Below, in pieces: positions 33,388 to 42,312 of a DNA stretch of 44,098 bases. Location of the stretch: contig NZ_FQZD01000031.1 in the NCBI RefSeq assembly GCF_900141835.1, positions 1 through 44,098 of the forward strand, in the 5' to 3' direction. This stretch comes from Propionispora hippei DSM 15287. Its GTDB lineage: Bacteria; Bacillota; Negativicutes; Propionisporales; Propionisporaceae. Each line of letters begins with the position of its first letter. Position 1 is the stretch's first letter. Under the pieces are notes generated by a model that had not been told where the DNA came from, did no database searches, and worked only from the letters and a program-made list of their open reading frames with translations. The position numbers and the translations under genes were made by a program.

Positions 33388-33416
33388 ATTATAGTAGCCT
33401 TTGTAAGCTTCGTCAA
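33388..33416 (-). promoter_or_regulatory. rubrerythrin promoter
   Basis: Minus strand TTGACG (33416-33411), a 17-bp spacer, TATAAT (33393-33388). Confidence 0.75.
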
Positions 33417-33511
33417 TATCCTACCATCTTATAATTCGCCGTTTTCCACCGCTCCCCTGCCACTTTTGCCCGGCAGGCCGGCAAATTAGTGCAAATCCCT
33501 TTGTTTTATGT

Positions 33512-33600
33512 TATAATCAAAACCGCGCTGTCTCCGGTCCCAACGTCCGGGGACGCCTGACCGAAAGCTCCAGGCTATGGCTACCCATAGATAATTACGA
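33512..33600 (+). promoter_or_regulatory. promoter and structured leader of the DedA/YqaA gene
   Basis: A -10 TATAAT at 33512-33517 (weak -35) is followed by several small hairpins: GTCTCCGG / CCGGGGAC, CCTG / CCAGG and ATGG / CCAT. The leader is about 95 nt and GC-rich compared with its surroundings. I could not match it to a known riboswitch. Confidence 0.4.
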
Positions 33601-33617
33601 TATAGAAAGGAAGCGTT

Positions 33618-34199
33618 ATGGACCAAATCGTTCAGTTATTGCAAAGCTACGGCGTCTGGGGATTATTTTTGATTTCCTTTGTTGAATCGTTCATTTCCCC
33701 CATCCTGCCTGATGTCCTGTTAATTCCCATGGTGCTCGCCGTTCCCGATCAAGCACTGTACTATTCGATTCTGGCCACTTCCGCTTCGGTCCTGGGCGGC
33801 TTTATCGGCTACGGTATCGGCAGCAAATTCGGGACACGGGCTTTACACAAATTTGTTCCTCCACGGCATAGCCAAAAAATCGAGGAATGGTTTACCCGCT
33901 ATGGGGGCTGGGCTATTTTCCTTGCTTCGCTGGCGCCCATTCCCTATAAATTCATCTCCATTTCAGCCGGTACTTTCCGGACCAATCTGCCGGTCTTTTT
34001 TATTGCCTCATTGCTCGGGCGCGGCAAGCGCTTTCTTCTGATCGGCCTGATCGTTCACTATTTCGGTCCTGAAGCCTTGCAGGTACTTCACCAGTTACCG
34101 GCCACCTGGGTCTATGCCGGCCTTGCCCTGTTGCTGCTGACAGCCGCCGGGTTCTATTACTACCGGCGGAGAAGGCCGGTGCAAAATCAGCCTGAATAA
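33618..34199 (+). CDS. YqaA/DedA-family membrane protein (VTT domain)
   Basis: 193 residues with four to five membrane segments. The VTT/SNARE-associated core includes ESFISPILPDVLLIP, GGFIGYGIGSKFG and LAPIPYKFISISAGTF, characteristic of the YqaA subgroup. DedA relatives act in lipid carrier (undecaprenyl phosphate) translocation or membrane homeostasis; the role of YqaA is unclear. The short basic tail RRRRPVQNQPE is cytoplasmic by charge. Start ATG 33618 after GAAAGGAAGCGTT. It is transcribed toward the DUF421 gene with a shared terminator. Confidence 0.85.
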   Translation: MDQIVQLLQSYGVWGLFLISFVESFISPILPDVLLIPMVLAVPDQALYYSILATSASVLGGFIGYGIGSKFGTRALHKFVPPRHSQKIEEWFTRYGGWAIFLASLAPIPYKFISISAGTFRTNLPVFFIASLLGRGKRFLLIGLIVHYFGPEALQVLHQLPATWVYAGLALLLLTAAGFYYYRRRRPVQNQPE

Positions 34200-34212
34200 A
34201 TATCAAATACAC

Positions 34213-34254
34213 AAAGGGGATATTCCGCAGTCTTTTACGGAATATCCCCCTTTT
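34213..34254. terminator. bidirectional terminator between YqaA and DUF421 genes
   Basis: AAAGGGGATATTCCG pairs with CGGAATATCCCCCTTTT around a 10-nt loop, with A/T runs on both sides. It serves two converging genes. Confidence 0.85.
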
Positions 34255-34858
34255 CTATTGTCCGTCGTTCACCGGCTGACGCGACTTTAACAAACACATC
34301 GTCCTGAAATGCCACAGGCTTGGCCGGTAATGGCTCCTCCGGTACGGCAAGCCGCTCCTCCAGCCGCCGGAGGCTTTCCCGCAACATCCGGTAATCCTGC
34401 TTGTTGAGCGGCTGAAATTCCTCTTTCAGCAGGAAACCAAACTTTCCGTTCGGTTCAATAGTGCCCCAGCGTACCTCTTCACAACTGGCAATTCCCGCCT
34501 GCCGCAATTCCATCTCCAGTTGCTGCACCGTCACTCGCACCTGCTTTAAATGGTCCTTGCGAATGACACCATCTTCAATAAGCAGAACAGGCTTGCCAGT
34601 AAGTACCTTTTTTAGAAACGGAATCCGTAGCTCCGCATATTCCATAAAAATAAGCGTCAGCACTGCCAGCGTGACCACCACAAAAGTACTGTCCAGTTCA
34701 CTGCCCACCAGTGGTTCAATCAGAACGGTACCGACTGCCAGCATGACCACTGTTTGGGCCACCGTCATCTGAGCCAGCGATTTGCGCCCGGCAATCCGCA
34801 AAATCAATGTTCCGTATAAAATAGTTACAATGGTTTTCCAGACCAGGGACAGTTCCAC
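34235..34858 (-). CDS. DUF421 / YetF-family membrane protein
   Basis: 207 residues. Three N-terminal membrane helices (about 5-85) are followed by a cytoplasmic YetF domain. Typical motifs are LRIAGRKSLAQMTV, GKPVLLIEDGVIRKDHLKQ and LRQAGIASCEEVRWGTIEPNGKFGFL. Function is poorly known; Bacillus relatives are linked to spore germination and the envelope. Start GTG 34858 with GGAGGAACGGAA upstream. Its 3' end overlaps the bidirectional terminator. Confidence 0.85.
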   Translation of the reverse strand: MELSLVWKTIVTILYGTLILRIAGRKSLAQMTVAQTVVMLAVGTVLIEPLVGSELDSTFVVVTLAVLTLIFMEYAELRIPFLKKVLTGKPVLLIEDGVIRKDHLKQVRVTVQQLEMELRQAGIASCEEVRWGTIEPNGKFGFLLKEEFQPLNKQDYRMLRESLRRLEERLAVPEEPLPAKPVAFQDDVFVKVASAGERRTIEKGDIP

Positions 34859-34968
34859 TTCCGTTCCTCCTTGCCAGACCGGCCTGTGCCGCTTTACTTT
34901 CTAGTATGCCCGCAGTCGTCCGGCTTATTGCCGCTTGGCAAGTTCGATTTCTCTTTTAAATGAAAAGA

Positions 34969-35000
34969 ACTGTCGCAAAGGATTCTCCCATTACGACAGT
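34969..35000 (-). terminator. intrinsic terminator of the LysE-type gene
   Basis: ACTGTCG / CGACAGT arms around an 18-nt loop; minus strand continues TCTTTTCATTT, 17 bp past the stop. Confidence 0.75.
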
Positions 35001-35016
35001 CTCTCGCCCTGATTAA

Positions 35017-35649
35017 TTATTTTTTAGACAACGCCAGTTTTATACCGAAGGAAAATAGCATAAAACCTACACAGCGCTGAAAGTTTATCCTAAACAGGGG
35101 TTTGGCAAACCAAGCCCGGATATAACTGAAAGCGGAAGCCACGAATAGAAACCACAACAGCACAATCAGTACAGCGATCAACCCCAGGACAAACAGATAA
35201 AACTGCGCGTTCTCGCCGGGAACGACAAACTGAGGCAGCAGAGTCAAATAAAAAATCGAGGCTTTGGGATTTAAGACATTCGTCAAAGCTCCCTGCCAAA
35301 AATAGCTGCTTAGTTTAACGGCCGCTCCGGCGTTCTCTCCGCCGTCTGCCGCCGTAAGTTCAGCACCTTCCCCGGCATGGCGGAAAGTTATCCAGCCCAT
35401 ATAGCATAAATAGGCAGCGCCAATATACTTTACCCATTCAAACAAGGTGGCCGACTGGGCGATAATCGCCGACAGGCCCAATACTGCTGCCATAGTGTGG
35501 ACCAAAAGGCCCGAGGCAACACCGCAGGCGCTCAGTTGCCCTCCACTGCGGCCGGCGGCCAGCGTATTCTTCGTAACCAGGGCGAAATCGGCGCCTGGCA
35601 AAATAGCCGCTGCCAAAGCAGTCAATATAAAAACTCCGAAATTCTCCAT
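35017..35649 (-). CDS. LysE/RhtB-family exporter
   Basis: 210 residues, about six membrane helices. The family signature near the N-terminus is LPGADFALVTKNTLAAGRSGG (P-G-x-D region). The conserved GALTNVLNPKASIFYLTLLPQF lies near residues 119-140. It probably exports an amino acid or analogue. ATG 35649 follows GAGGAGATATCGGT. It lies 22 bp after the radical SAM gene and is likely the last gene of an msrB / radical SAM / lysE operon. Confidence 0.88.
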   Translation of the reverse strand: MENFGVFILTALAAAILPGADFALVTKNTLAAGRSGGQLSACGVASGLLVHTMAAVLGLSAIIAQSATLFEWVKYIGAAYLCYMGWITFRHAGEGAELTAADGGENAGAAVKLSSYFWQGALTNVLNPKASIFYLTLLPQFVVPGENAQFYLFVLGLIAVLIVLLWFLFVASAFSYIRAWFAKPLFRINFQRCVGFMLFSFGIKLALSKK

Positions 35650-35671
35650 ACCGATATCTCCTCAACCCAAC

Positions 35672-36568
35672 CTATTCTTCCACTGTATTATAAGGGTCCC
35701 ATTCCGTCACTCCCGCCAATTGACTTTTCATCTGCCGGCAAGCGGCCAGCAGCTTATCCTTATCTTGCGGCAAGGTTCCCGCCAATGGGGCGTAATTGGA
35801 AATATGATTGCTGCGAAACAGGCAATGACTGCTTTCCGGCAGATTAACCGCCCTCAGCAGTGCCTGCATCTCGCCGGCAATTTCCGCCGGCGACAGCACG
35901 GCAAACTGTCCCGCTTCGTATGCCTGGCGTAGTTCACTGCCGCGATACAGCATCAGCGTCAGGACACTGAACATATGAGGCCGAATGGCATTAATCGCCA
36001 GCGCCGTATGGCGGGCATGCTGCTCTGACCGCTGCCTGCCGCCCAGACCGGCAATCACCATCAGCGACAGCTTCATCCCCGCCGCCACAATACGCTGACC
36101 GGCCGCCACCGCCTGCTGCGCCGTAACCCCTTTACGGACATACTGCAGCACCTCATCGTCACCCGACTCCAAACCGTAATAAACGAGCTGCAGGCCGGCC
36201 TCGCGCAAGGCCAGCAGCTCTTCCGGCGTTTTATTTAACATATCGCGCGGACCGGCATAACAGGACACACGGCGCAATTTGGGCAGCGCCTGCCGTAAAA
36301 GCGCCAAAATTTCCAATAACCGTTCCGCCGGTAATACCAGGGCGTTGCCGTCGCCGAGAAATACCCGGCGGATGCTCTCTCCATAACGTTTAGCCCGCTC
36401 AACCTGAGCCACAATCTCCTCCATCGTCCGCAGGCGGAAGGAAACGCTGCGGTACATGTTGCAATAGGTGCAGCGATTGTGCGAACAGCCGATAGTCACC
36501 CGCAGGATGAAACTGTCGGCTTCACTGGGCGGACGAAAGACCGGCCCCTCGGCCGTATCAAAATACAT
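35672..36568 (-). CDS. radical SAM protein
   Basis: 298 residues. The cluster motif CSHNRCTYCNMY has CX4CX2C spacing, typical of a subgroup rather than the canonical CX3CX2C. LGDGNALVLP and YYGLESGDDEVLQYVRKGVT (SAM-binding GGE-like and E/D motifs) follow in the TIM barrel, of the Elp3/HemN-like type. The C-terminal part ends in SSHCLFRSNHISNYAPLAGT. The substrate is unknown. I chose ATG 36568 (MYFDTAEGPVF) with GAGAGGTGA upstream. It lies 38 bp after msrB. Confidence 0.85.
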   Translation of the reverse strand: MYFDTAEGPVFRPPSEADSFILRVTIGCSHNRCTYCNMYRSVSFRLRTMEEIVAQVERAKRYGESIRRVFLGDGNALVLPAERLLEILALLRQALPKLRRVSCYAGPRDMLNKTPEELLALREAGLQLVYYGLESGDDEVLQYVRKGVTAQQAVAAGQRIVAAGMKLSLMVIAGLGGRQRSEQHARHTALAINAIRPHMFSVLTLMLYRGSELRQAYEAGQFAVLSPAEIAGEMQALLRAVNLPESSHCLFRSNHISNYAPLAGTLPQDKDKLLAACRQMKSQLAGVTEWDPYNTVEE

Positions 36569-36606
36569 GGCGTTCACCTCTCTCACTTATGGCAAAAGAG
36601 ATCCGT

Positions 36607-37062
36607 CTACTTAGCCTTAGCCGTGCCGGCAAACAGCTTCTCATACTCACCATAGCCTTCTTTAACCAAATCTTCCCGGGCAATAAACCGCAATGCCGCC
36701 GAATTGATGCAGTACCGCAAGCCGCCAGGCAGCGGCCCGTCGGTAAACACATGACCCAAATGGGAATCGGCTTGCTTGCTCCGCACTTCGGCACGGGTCA
36801 TGCCATGGCTCCGGTCAAGCTTTTCCCGGACTGTTTCCCGCTGCAGCGGTTTAGAAAAGCTGGGCCAGCCACAGCCTGAATCAAACTTGTCCAGCGAGCT
36901 AAAGAGCGGCTCGCCGGAAACAATATCCACATACAGGCCTTCGGCTTTGTGATCCCAAAATTCATTGGCAAAAGGCGGCTCGGTCCCATTTTGCTGCGTA
37001 ACTTCATATTGCAGGTCGGTAAGCTTCTTTCTTAAGAGGTCTTTGCTGTTTGATTCGCTCAT
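36607..37062 (-). CDS. msrB: peptide-methionine (R)-S-oxide reductase
   Basis: This 151-residue enzyme repairs oxidised methionine. Conserved [15 protein letters not shown] and the catalytic cysteine in [13 protein letters not shown] (near residue 120) are present, as are [11 protein letters not shown] and the substrate-binding Arg/His residues. The two CXXC zinc motifs of many MsrB proteins are absent, so this is the zinc-free type with a resolving cysteine probably in SGCGWPS. ATG 37062 follows GGAG at 8-nt spacing; an upstream in-frame GTG abuts the ribosome site. It is first in its small operon. Confidence 0.93.
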   Translation of the reverse strand: MSESNSKDLLRKKLTDLQYEVTQQNGTEPPFANEFWDHKAEGLYVDIVSGEPLFSSLDKFDSGCGWPSFSKPLQRETVREKLDRSHGMTRAEVRSKQADSHLGHVFTDGPLPGGLRYCINSAALRFIAREDLVKEGYGEYEKLFAGTAKAK

Positions 37063-37119
37063 TCCGAACACTCCTCATCAAAAAATATGTACTTTCTTCT
37101 TTCAGCTCCCCTACAAATA

Positions 37120-37158
37120 ACAGCCGCCATCAATTCAGTCAGTATTGATGACGGCTGT
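37120..37158 (-). terminator. terminator of the secreted BamE-like gene
   Basis: ACAGCCG-CATCAAT pairs with ATTGATG-CGGCTGT; minus strand continues TATTTGTAG. The U tract is short but the stem is strong, and it lies 27 bp past the stop. Confidence 0.65.
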
Positions 37159-37185
37159 CGCTCAGCGGCTTCCGCCGGCAAGCCG

Positions 37186-38136
37186 TTAAGGAATTGCAGC
37201 CTCGTTCAGGGCAATGTCCTTTACCGCTTGCAGCACATCCTGCTGGAATGTCAGCATTTTGCTGCTGTAATTCCAGACAGCCTGCTCCGTTCCATAGGTT
37301 TTCTCATCAACTGATACCGGAGCACCCCAGCTAAGCAGAACCTGCTCTTTAGTCATGCCCGGTTCCACCGTACCGGCGTCAAGCTGATTCCAGACTTCAT
37401 CAGACCAGCCCAAGGTAGTACGCGGATTTTCCAAAAACAGGGCAGTCTGCCAGGGAGCCTGCTCCGTCCAGGCTGTCATAGGTTGATTGGTCCAACTGTA
37501 GGCAATCGGTAATATCGCCTTTTGTCCATGAACCCGGACAACCAGCCAGATAGGCTCATTGGCTCGTAAGCCGCTATATACATCCAGCACCTGCGCTGCT
37601 TCACCCAGCTTTACAGGTACGGCGGCAGAAGACTCCCCAGCCTGTGGATCATACATCCCCTGCAGCATGCGCTGCTTTAAATAAATGGTTTTGCCTAATA
37701 ACTGTTGTCTGGCTCTTGAAAGATCGGCCTCGGGTACAATCCCTTCCAGCTGCCCCCGCATTGTCCGTCCAAGGAATTTTTGGCCGGTTTTATCGTCTTT
37801 AAAATGAACCATATATTCATACTGTTGATCACCGGCCAGATAAGACACGACCGCCGAAACCGTCATTATCTTACCCTCGAAGCTCTGATAAGGCAGCCGG
37901 ACCGAGGTGTCGCCGGCAAAGCCTTGCTCCGCCTGCTCTTCGGGAAAAATTTCATAGCCCTCCGACTGTTTGTCTGCCGGCAGCGCCAAGAATACAAAGC
38001 GGTGACCCACCCATTGATTGGGAGTTAGATTCGGAGAATTGGCCAAGAGTGAAGCTTGGGCCCAGGCAACCGTGGAAAAACTGATGCAAAGCATCGTGCT
38101 TACCAGTACCAGGAAAAACAGGGTCACTCGTTTCAC
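37186..38136 (-). CDS. secreted protein with a C-terminal BamE/SmpA-like module
   Basis: 316 residues. A signal peptide (KRVTLFFLVLVSTMLCISFS, cleavage likely after AWA) is followed by about 200 residues I do not recognise, with beta-rich character. The C-terminal part has LDAGTVEPGMTKEQVLLSWG and then APVSVDEKTYGTEQAVWNYS. This is the SmpA/OmlA (BamE) fold signature: start-of-helix G-M-T-x-x-Q-V, then W-G-x-P, then a W-x-Y strand. No lipobox cysteine is evident near the cleavage site. It is probably periplasmic or envelope-associated. Start GTG 38136 with AAGGAGG at 8-nt spacing. Confidence 0.7.
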   Translation of the reverse strand: MKRVTLFFLVLVSTMLCISFSTVAWAQASLLANSPNLTPNQWVGHRFVFLALPADKQSEGYEIFPEEQAEQGFAGDTSVRLPYQSFEGKIMTVSAVVSYLAGDQQYEYMVHFKDDKTGQKFLGRTMRGQLEGIVPEADLSRARQQLLGKTIYLKQRMLQGMYDPQAGESSAAVPVKLGEAAQVLDVYSGLRANEPIWLVVRVHGQKAILPIAYSWTNQPMTAWTEQAPWQTALFLENPRTTLGWSDEVWNQLDAGTVEPGMTKEQVLLSWGAPVSVDEKTYGTEQAVWNYSSKMLTFQQDVLQAVKDIALNEAAIP

Positions 38137-38411
38137 TTTTTCATCCTCCTTCGCCGCAGCGCGCCTTCTTGAGGACAGGCGTTCTGTCAGGTATCGTGGT
38201 TTATTATATCATAAATAACCGGAGAATATTTTTAGTAACTATTGCTATTATAAAATAAAGCTAACAAATAATTAATATTAAAAAAAACTATTTATACTTT
38301 TATTGTTTTTTGGTAAAATATTACTAACAATTAAAAATTGAGTATATTTACCGTTTGTTTGATCTATATTTAAACAGTATGGCTATTGTACTCACTCAGG
38401 AGGGATTTTAA

Positions 38412-39011
38412 ATGGAAAAAGGCTTTTTAACCGCTGTGAAAGAAAGAAGAACGTTCTACGGAATCAGCAAGGACATTACTGTAAAGGAAGACCGCATTGA
38501 GGAAATTGTCAAGGAAGCCGTTCTCCATGCTCCTTCCGCCTTCAATTCGCAAAGCGCCCGGGCCGTTGTCCTGTTCGGCAAACAGCATGATGCTCTCTGG
38601 GATATTACCAAAGAAGCGCTGCGCCAGATCGTTCCCGCCGCCAATTTTGCCGCCACGGAGGAAAAAATCAATTCTTTCCAGAGCGGCTATGGCACCATTC
38701 TCTATTTTGAAGATATCTCGGTAGTGGAAAATCTGCAAAAAAGCTTCCCGCTCTATAAGGATAACTTCCCCCTATGGTCCCAGCAGTCTTCGGGCATGCT
38801 GCAATACATTATCTGGACAGCGCTGGAAATTGAAGGACTTGGTGCTTCCCTGCAGCATTACAATCCGCTTATCGACGACAAAGTAAAAGAAAGCTGGAAT
38901 ATCCCGGCCAACTGGAAACTTATCGCCCAAATGCCGTTCGGCCAGCCCACCGCCCAGCCTGGACCGAAAGAATCCCAGCCTTTGCCGGAACGGGTTAAGG
39001 TGTATAAATAA
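38412..39011 (+). CDS. nitroreductase-family FMN protein
   Basis: 199 residues. It begins AVKERRTFYGISKDITV and has VLHAPSAFNSQSARAVVLFG, the FMN-binding R-R-S/T and P-S-x-x-N/Q motifs of nitroreductases. FPLWSQQSSGMLQYIIWTAL and EGLGASLQHYNPLID complete the fold. The length and GLGASLQHYNP segment resemble the Frm2/HBN1-like subgroup. An NAD(P)H-dependent reductase of an unknown oxidised substrate is likely. ATG follows AGGAGGGATTTTAA. The 275 bp upstream are AT-rich with no gene. It has its own terminator. Confidence 0.88.
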   Translation: MEKGFLTAVKERRTFYGISKDITVKEDRIEEIVKEAVLHAPSAFNSQSARAVVLFGKQHDALWDITKEALRQIVPAANFAATEEKINSFQSGYGTILYFEDISVVENLQKSFPLYKDNFPLWSQQSSGMLQYIIWTALEIEGLGASLQHYNPLIDDKVKESWNIPANWKLIAQMPFGQPTAQPGPKESQPLPERVKVYK

Positions 39012-39069
39012 CCCATCCGAAGGACTTAGTTTATGACCCAAACAGGCGTATGCCCTTCCGGGCATGTGA

Positions 39070-39110
39070 AAATCCTAAACTCGGCAGGCTATGCCGGTTT
39101 AGGATTTTTC
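39070..39110 (+). terminator. intrinsic terminator of the nitroreductase gene
   Basis: AAAATCCTAAAC pairs with GTTTAGGATTTTT; inner CGGCA / TGCCG arms. It lies 60 bp past the stop and upstream of the SDR start. Confidence 0.85.
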
Positions 39111-39152
39111 CTTATTCCATTCCCTTATACTGCTTACAAGAGGAGTGATACC

Positions 39153-39887
39153 ATGCCACAACCAGTCGCTATCATCACCGGCGCCGCCCGGGGCATCGGC
39201 AAAGCCATTGCTCTGACACTGGCCCGCCGGGGCGCGGCCGTGCTTGTTGCGGACAGCAGCCAGCTAGGCCGGCAAACCGTCGACGAAATGAAGGAGCAAG
39301 GCCTGGAAGCGATATTTTATCAGGCCGACGTCAGTGTGCCCCAGGCCGTACGGCAGGTCGTCGAAACAGCGCAAAACCATTACCGCCGTCTGGACTGGAT
39401 TGTCAATAATGCCGGCATCAGCGCGTTCAAGCCGATCGACGAAATTTCCATCGACGAGTTTGATCATATACTTGCCGTCAACCTGCGTGCCGCCTTTTTA
39501 TTCGCTAAGTTTGGCGCCCCGTTGCTCCGGCAGTCGCCGCAGGCGGCCATTGTAAATATTGCCTCCACCCGGGCGCTGATGAGTGAGCCCCACAACGAGG
39601 CTTACGCTGCCGCCAAAGCCGGCTTGCTGGGCCTTACTCACGCGCTGGCCAATTCCCTGGGGCCGTCCGTCCGGGTAAATGCCATCTGCCCCGGCTGGAT
39701 CGCCACGGAAAGTACTCCGGCCCTAAGTCTGGCCGACCATGCTCAGCATCCGGTCGGCCGGGTAGGACTTCCCTCGGACATTGCCAATATGACGGCCTTT
39801 CTGCTCTCGGCCGAAGCCTCGTTTATTTCCGGTCAGGCCTTTATCGTTGACGGCGGCATGACCAAAAAAATGATCTACACTGAATAA
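39153..39887 (+). CDS. short-chain dehydrogenase/reductase (SDR)
   Basis: 244 residues. The cofactor motif TGAARGIGKAIA is near residues 9-20, NNAGIS near 85, the catalytic Ser region IVNIASTRALM near 138 and the catalytic YAAAK near 154. ICPGWIATE and FISGQAFIVDGGMTKKM are typical of the classical family. Residues DSSQLGR after the second strand suggest NAD(H) preference. ATG 39153 follows AGGAG. Substrate unknown. A weak long-loop hairpin (ACCTTATCAGCC / GGCTGACAAGGT, 39893-39970) lies past its stop and overlaps the next gene's end. Confidence 0.88.
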   Translation: MPQPVAIITGAARGIGKAIALTLARRGAAVLVADSSQLGRQTVDEMKEQGLEAIFYQADVSVPQAVRQVVETAQNHYRRLDWIVNNAGISAFKPIDEISIDEFDHILAVNLRAAFLFAKFGAPLLRQSPQAAIVNIASTRALMSEPHNEAYAAAKAGLLGLTHALANSLGPSVRVNAICPGWIATESTPALSLADHAQHPVGRVGLPSDIANMTAFLLSAEASFISGQAFIVDGGMTKKMIYTE

Positions 39888-39946
39888 TAAGCACCTTATC
39901 AGCCTTAATCAGTGAATACGGGCGGTCTATTTCCCACACCATTATC

Positions 39947-42034
39947 CTACCGTTTTAGGGCTGACAAGGTACTGTCACCCAGTACTATCCGGTTGCGCCC
40001 CGCCTGTTTCGCCTCATACAGCGCTCTGTCGGCCACGGCAATGAGTTCGGACGGCTGCTCGCTGAGCCGGGGTATCTCGGCGGCAATCCCCATGCTCACG
40101 GTAATCGCCGTCTGCAGTACCGAAGCGGACAGTTCGTCCTTTGCCCGGCGAATATAGTCCTGAATCCGCTCTCCCACGGCCAGCGCACCGGCCTCGTCCG
40201 TTTCCGGCAAAATGATGGCAAACTCCTCGCCCCCGTAACGGGCTACCAAATCGGTAGCCCGTTTTGTTGTCATTTCCAACGCTTCAGCCACAAAATGCAG
40301 ACAACTGTCACCGGCCAAATGGCCGTAGGTATCGTTATAAATTTTAAAATAGTCCACATCCAGCATAATTAAAGCCAAAGGTGTCTTTTGCCGGACAGCC
40401 CGCTGCCATTCCCGTTCCAGCACTTCGTCAAAATAGCGCCGGTTGGCAATGCCTGTAAGCGCATCCAGAAAAGAAATGCGCCGCAATTCTTCATTAAGCC
40501 GCACCAGTTCCTCTGTTCGCTGCTTCACCTGGCTTTCCAGTTCATCGTGAGCCAGTTGCCGTACCTGTTCCGCTTCCTTCCGCTCGGTAATATCGGCCAC
40601 CACTCCGTCCACCCAGAGAATTTCGCTGTCTTCGGCCTGCCGGAGGGTGATACTCACCGAACACCAAAGTCTTTCGCCAAGCCTGCGCCGCAGCAAGAGT
40701 TCACAGTTTCTGACAAAACCGTTTCGCTTAAGTTCCGTCTGCAGCTCCGCCCACGCTTTCGGCTCCACGCACAGACGGCGTAGAGAAAGCTCGTGCAATT
40801 CGGTTGCCGAGCTACAGCCAAACAGTGTCAGCATCACCGGATTCGTCTGCCGGAAGCGAATTTCCTCCAGATCGCCGCTCCGGAAAATACCGACGTGGAG
40901 GTGTTCCACCAGGGAACGATATTTATCTTCACTTTCTCTTAGCTGGGCTTCGCGCTTGCTCAGTTCGTCCGTCATATGGTTAAAGGCAACAGCCAGCAAG
41001 CCAAATTCATCACAGGAGGTGCTTGCCGCCTTCCGGCTCATATCACCCTGCGCGATGGTATTGGCGGCTGCCGCAATGGCAGCTATCGGTCTGGTCAATG
41101 CCGCCGCCAGCCAAAGGCTTACCAGCGCTGCCAGGGCAGCCGTGCCAAACACCAGCACCAGTACTCTTTGCCGGACGGCCGCCACTTCGACCAGCGCCGC
41201 TTCCGCCGGTTGCTGTACAATTACGGCCCAACCGCTAGTGGGAACATAGCTATACCCGGCAAACTGCCGCTTGTCCGGTGCTCCGTATTCCTCCCAGCCG
41301 CTTTGTCCCATAAGGGCTTTCCGCAACGGCGGCAAAGCGGCAGCATCGGCCGCACCGCCTGTCTGTCCCTCCGGCTGAAGCAGGAACTTGCCTGCGGCAT
41401 TGACAATAAACACAGCCCTGCTGTCGGCATTGGCAACTCCGATATACCTCAACCGCTTATCCATCGCCACATTCACCACAATCAAGCCTACCACGGTCTC
41501 GCCAGCCTTGATCGGTTCGGCTATGGCAATACCGGGCTCGCCGGTGCCTGTCGTCAGCACCGGCCCGGATATGGCAGACATTCCGTTATGGACGACATCA
41601 TAAATATACTGTCTGTCCAGATATTGCAGGGACGGATCGGCCGCTTTTCCATCCCAGCGGGCCACTTGCCGACCGGTCAGGTCGACGGTCACCGCCAGCA
41701 GTATATCGGGATACCGGGAGACCAGCCGCCGCAGCACACTGGCCTGGCGTCCGGGGTCCAGTGAACGAATGTCCCCGTTACTTGCCGCAAGCCGCAAGAC
41801 CCGCAGCTTTTCGGCAAGCATCCAGTCCATATCGCCGGCAATTCGTTCGGCAATCTCCTGATTGTTCACCACTACCGACTGTTTCATCGTCTTTTCATAA
41901 GGCTGCCAGATCACGAAGGTTATTAGAACGACAGGCAGTACCGTCAATACTACCAGCAGGGCGCCCAGTCTTTGATGCAAGCCAAGATTGGCCCAGCGAG
42001 TCCGTATGCAATTAGCTACCTGCTCTCTTACCAT
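39947..42034 (-). CDS. membrane diguanylate cyclase with dCache, HAMP, PAS and GGDEF domains
   Basis: 695 residues. It has a first membrane helix (ALLVVLTVLPVVLITFVIW, about 28-46), an extracellular dCache-like sensor (about 50-290) and a second helix (LVLVFGTAALAALVSLWLAA). HAMP (about 315-370), PAS (about 380-495, LWVDGVVADITERKEAE), a short coiled coil and GGDEF (about 525-690) follow. The active-site motif is GGEEF (in LVARYGGEEFAIILPE), and LDVDYFKIYNDTYGHLAGD carries the metal-binding Asp. No RxxD inhibitory site is obvious. It would make c-di-GMP in response to an extracellular ligand. ATG 42034 follows GGAGGGGGCGCC. No EAL or HD-GYP gene is in the window. Confidence 0.92.
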   Translation of the reverse strand: MVREQVANCIRTRWANLGLHQRLGALLVVLTVLPVVLITFVIWQPYEKTMKQSVVVNNQEIAERIAGDMDWMLAEKLRVLRLAASNGDIRSLDPGRQASVLRRLVSRYPDILLAVTVDLTGRQVARWDGKAADPSLQYLDRQYIYDVVHNGMSAISGPVLTTGTGEPGIAIAEPIKAGETVVGLIVVNVAMDKRLRYIGVANADSRAVFIVNAAGKFLLQPEGQTGGAADAAALPPLRKALMGQSGWEEYGAPDKRQFAGYSYVPTSGWAVIVQQPAEAALVEVAAVRQRVLVLVFGTAALAALVSLWLAAALTRPIAAIAAAANTIAQGDMSRKAASTSCDEFGLLAVAFNHMTDELSKREAQLRESEDKYRSLVEHLHVGIFRSGDLEEIRFRQTNPVMLTLFGCSSATELHELSLRRLCVEPKAWAELQTELKRNGFVRNCELLLRRRLGERLWCSVSITLRQAEDSEILWVDGVVADITERKEAEQVRQLAHDELESQVKQRTEELVRLNEELRRISFLDALTGIANRRYFDEVLEREWQRAVRQKTPLALIMLDVDYFKIYNDTYGHLAGDSCLHFVAEALEMTTKRATDLVARYGGEEFAIILPETDEAGALAVGERIQDYIRRAKDELSASVLQTAITVSMGIAAEIPRLSEQPSELIAVADRALYEAKQAGRNRIVLGDSTLSALKR

Positions 42035-42273
42035 GGCGCCCCCTCCTTCGTGATACTGTAAAGTGTTACATTATTCCGCGATAACCCCCTGATTCCTGCT
42101 TTTTTTGTTAGGAAACAGCGCTAAACGCCATTTCTCCGTTAACAAGGGACACAACCCCATCATCCGGCATTAGCATGCAGGTTCAAACTGACAAATGTTC
42201 CATAACACTTGATGTTTCCACCAAAGGAGGCAATTTTTCAACGGAACAAAACTATGCTTTGGGTACGCAAAAA

Positions 42274-42291
42274 GACCGGCCATTGCCGGTC
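42274..42291 (-). terminator. intrinsic terminator of the DMT permease gene
   Basis: GACCGGC-CATT-GCCGGTC, perfect 7-bp stem with a 4-nt loop, followed on the minus strand by TTTTTGCG. It lies 22 bp past the stop. The remaining 42035-42273 contains no gene that I can see. Confidence 0.85.
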
Positions 42292-42312
42292 CCCTCGTGT
42301 ATATCAAAACTA

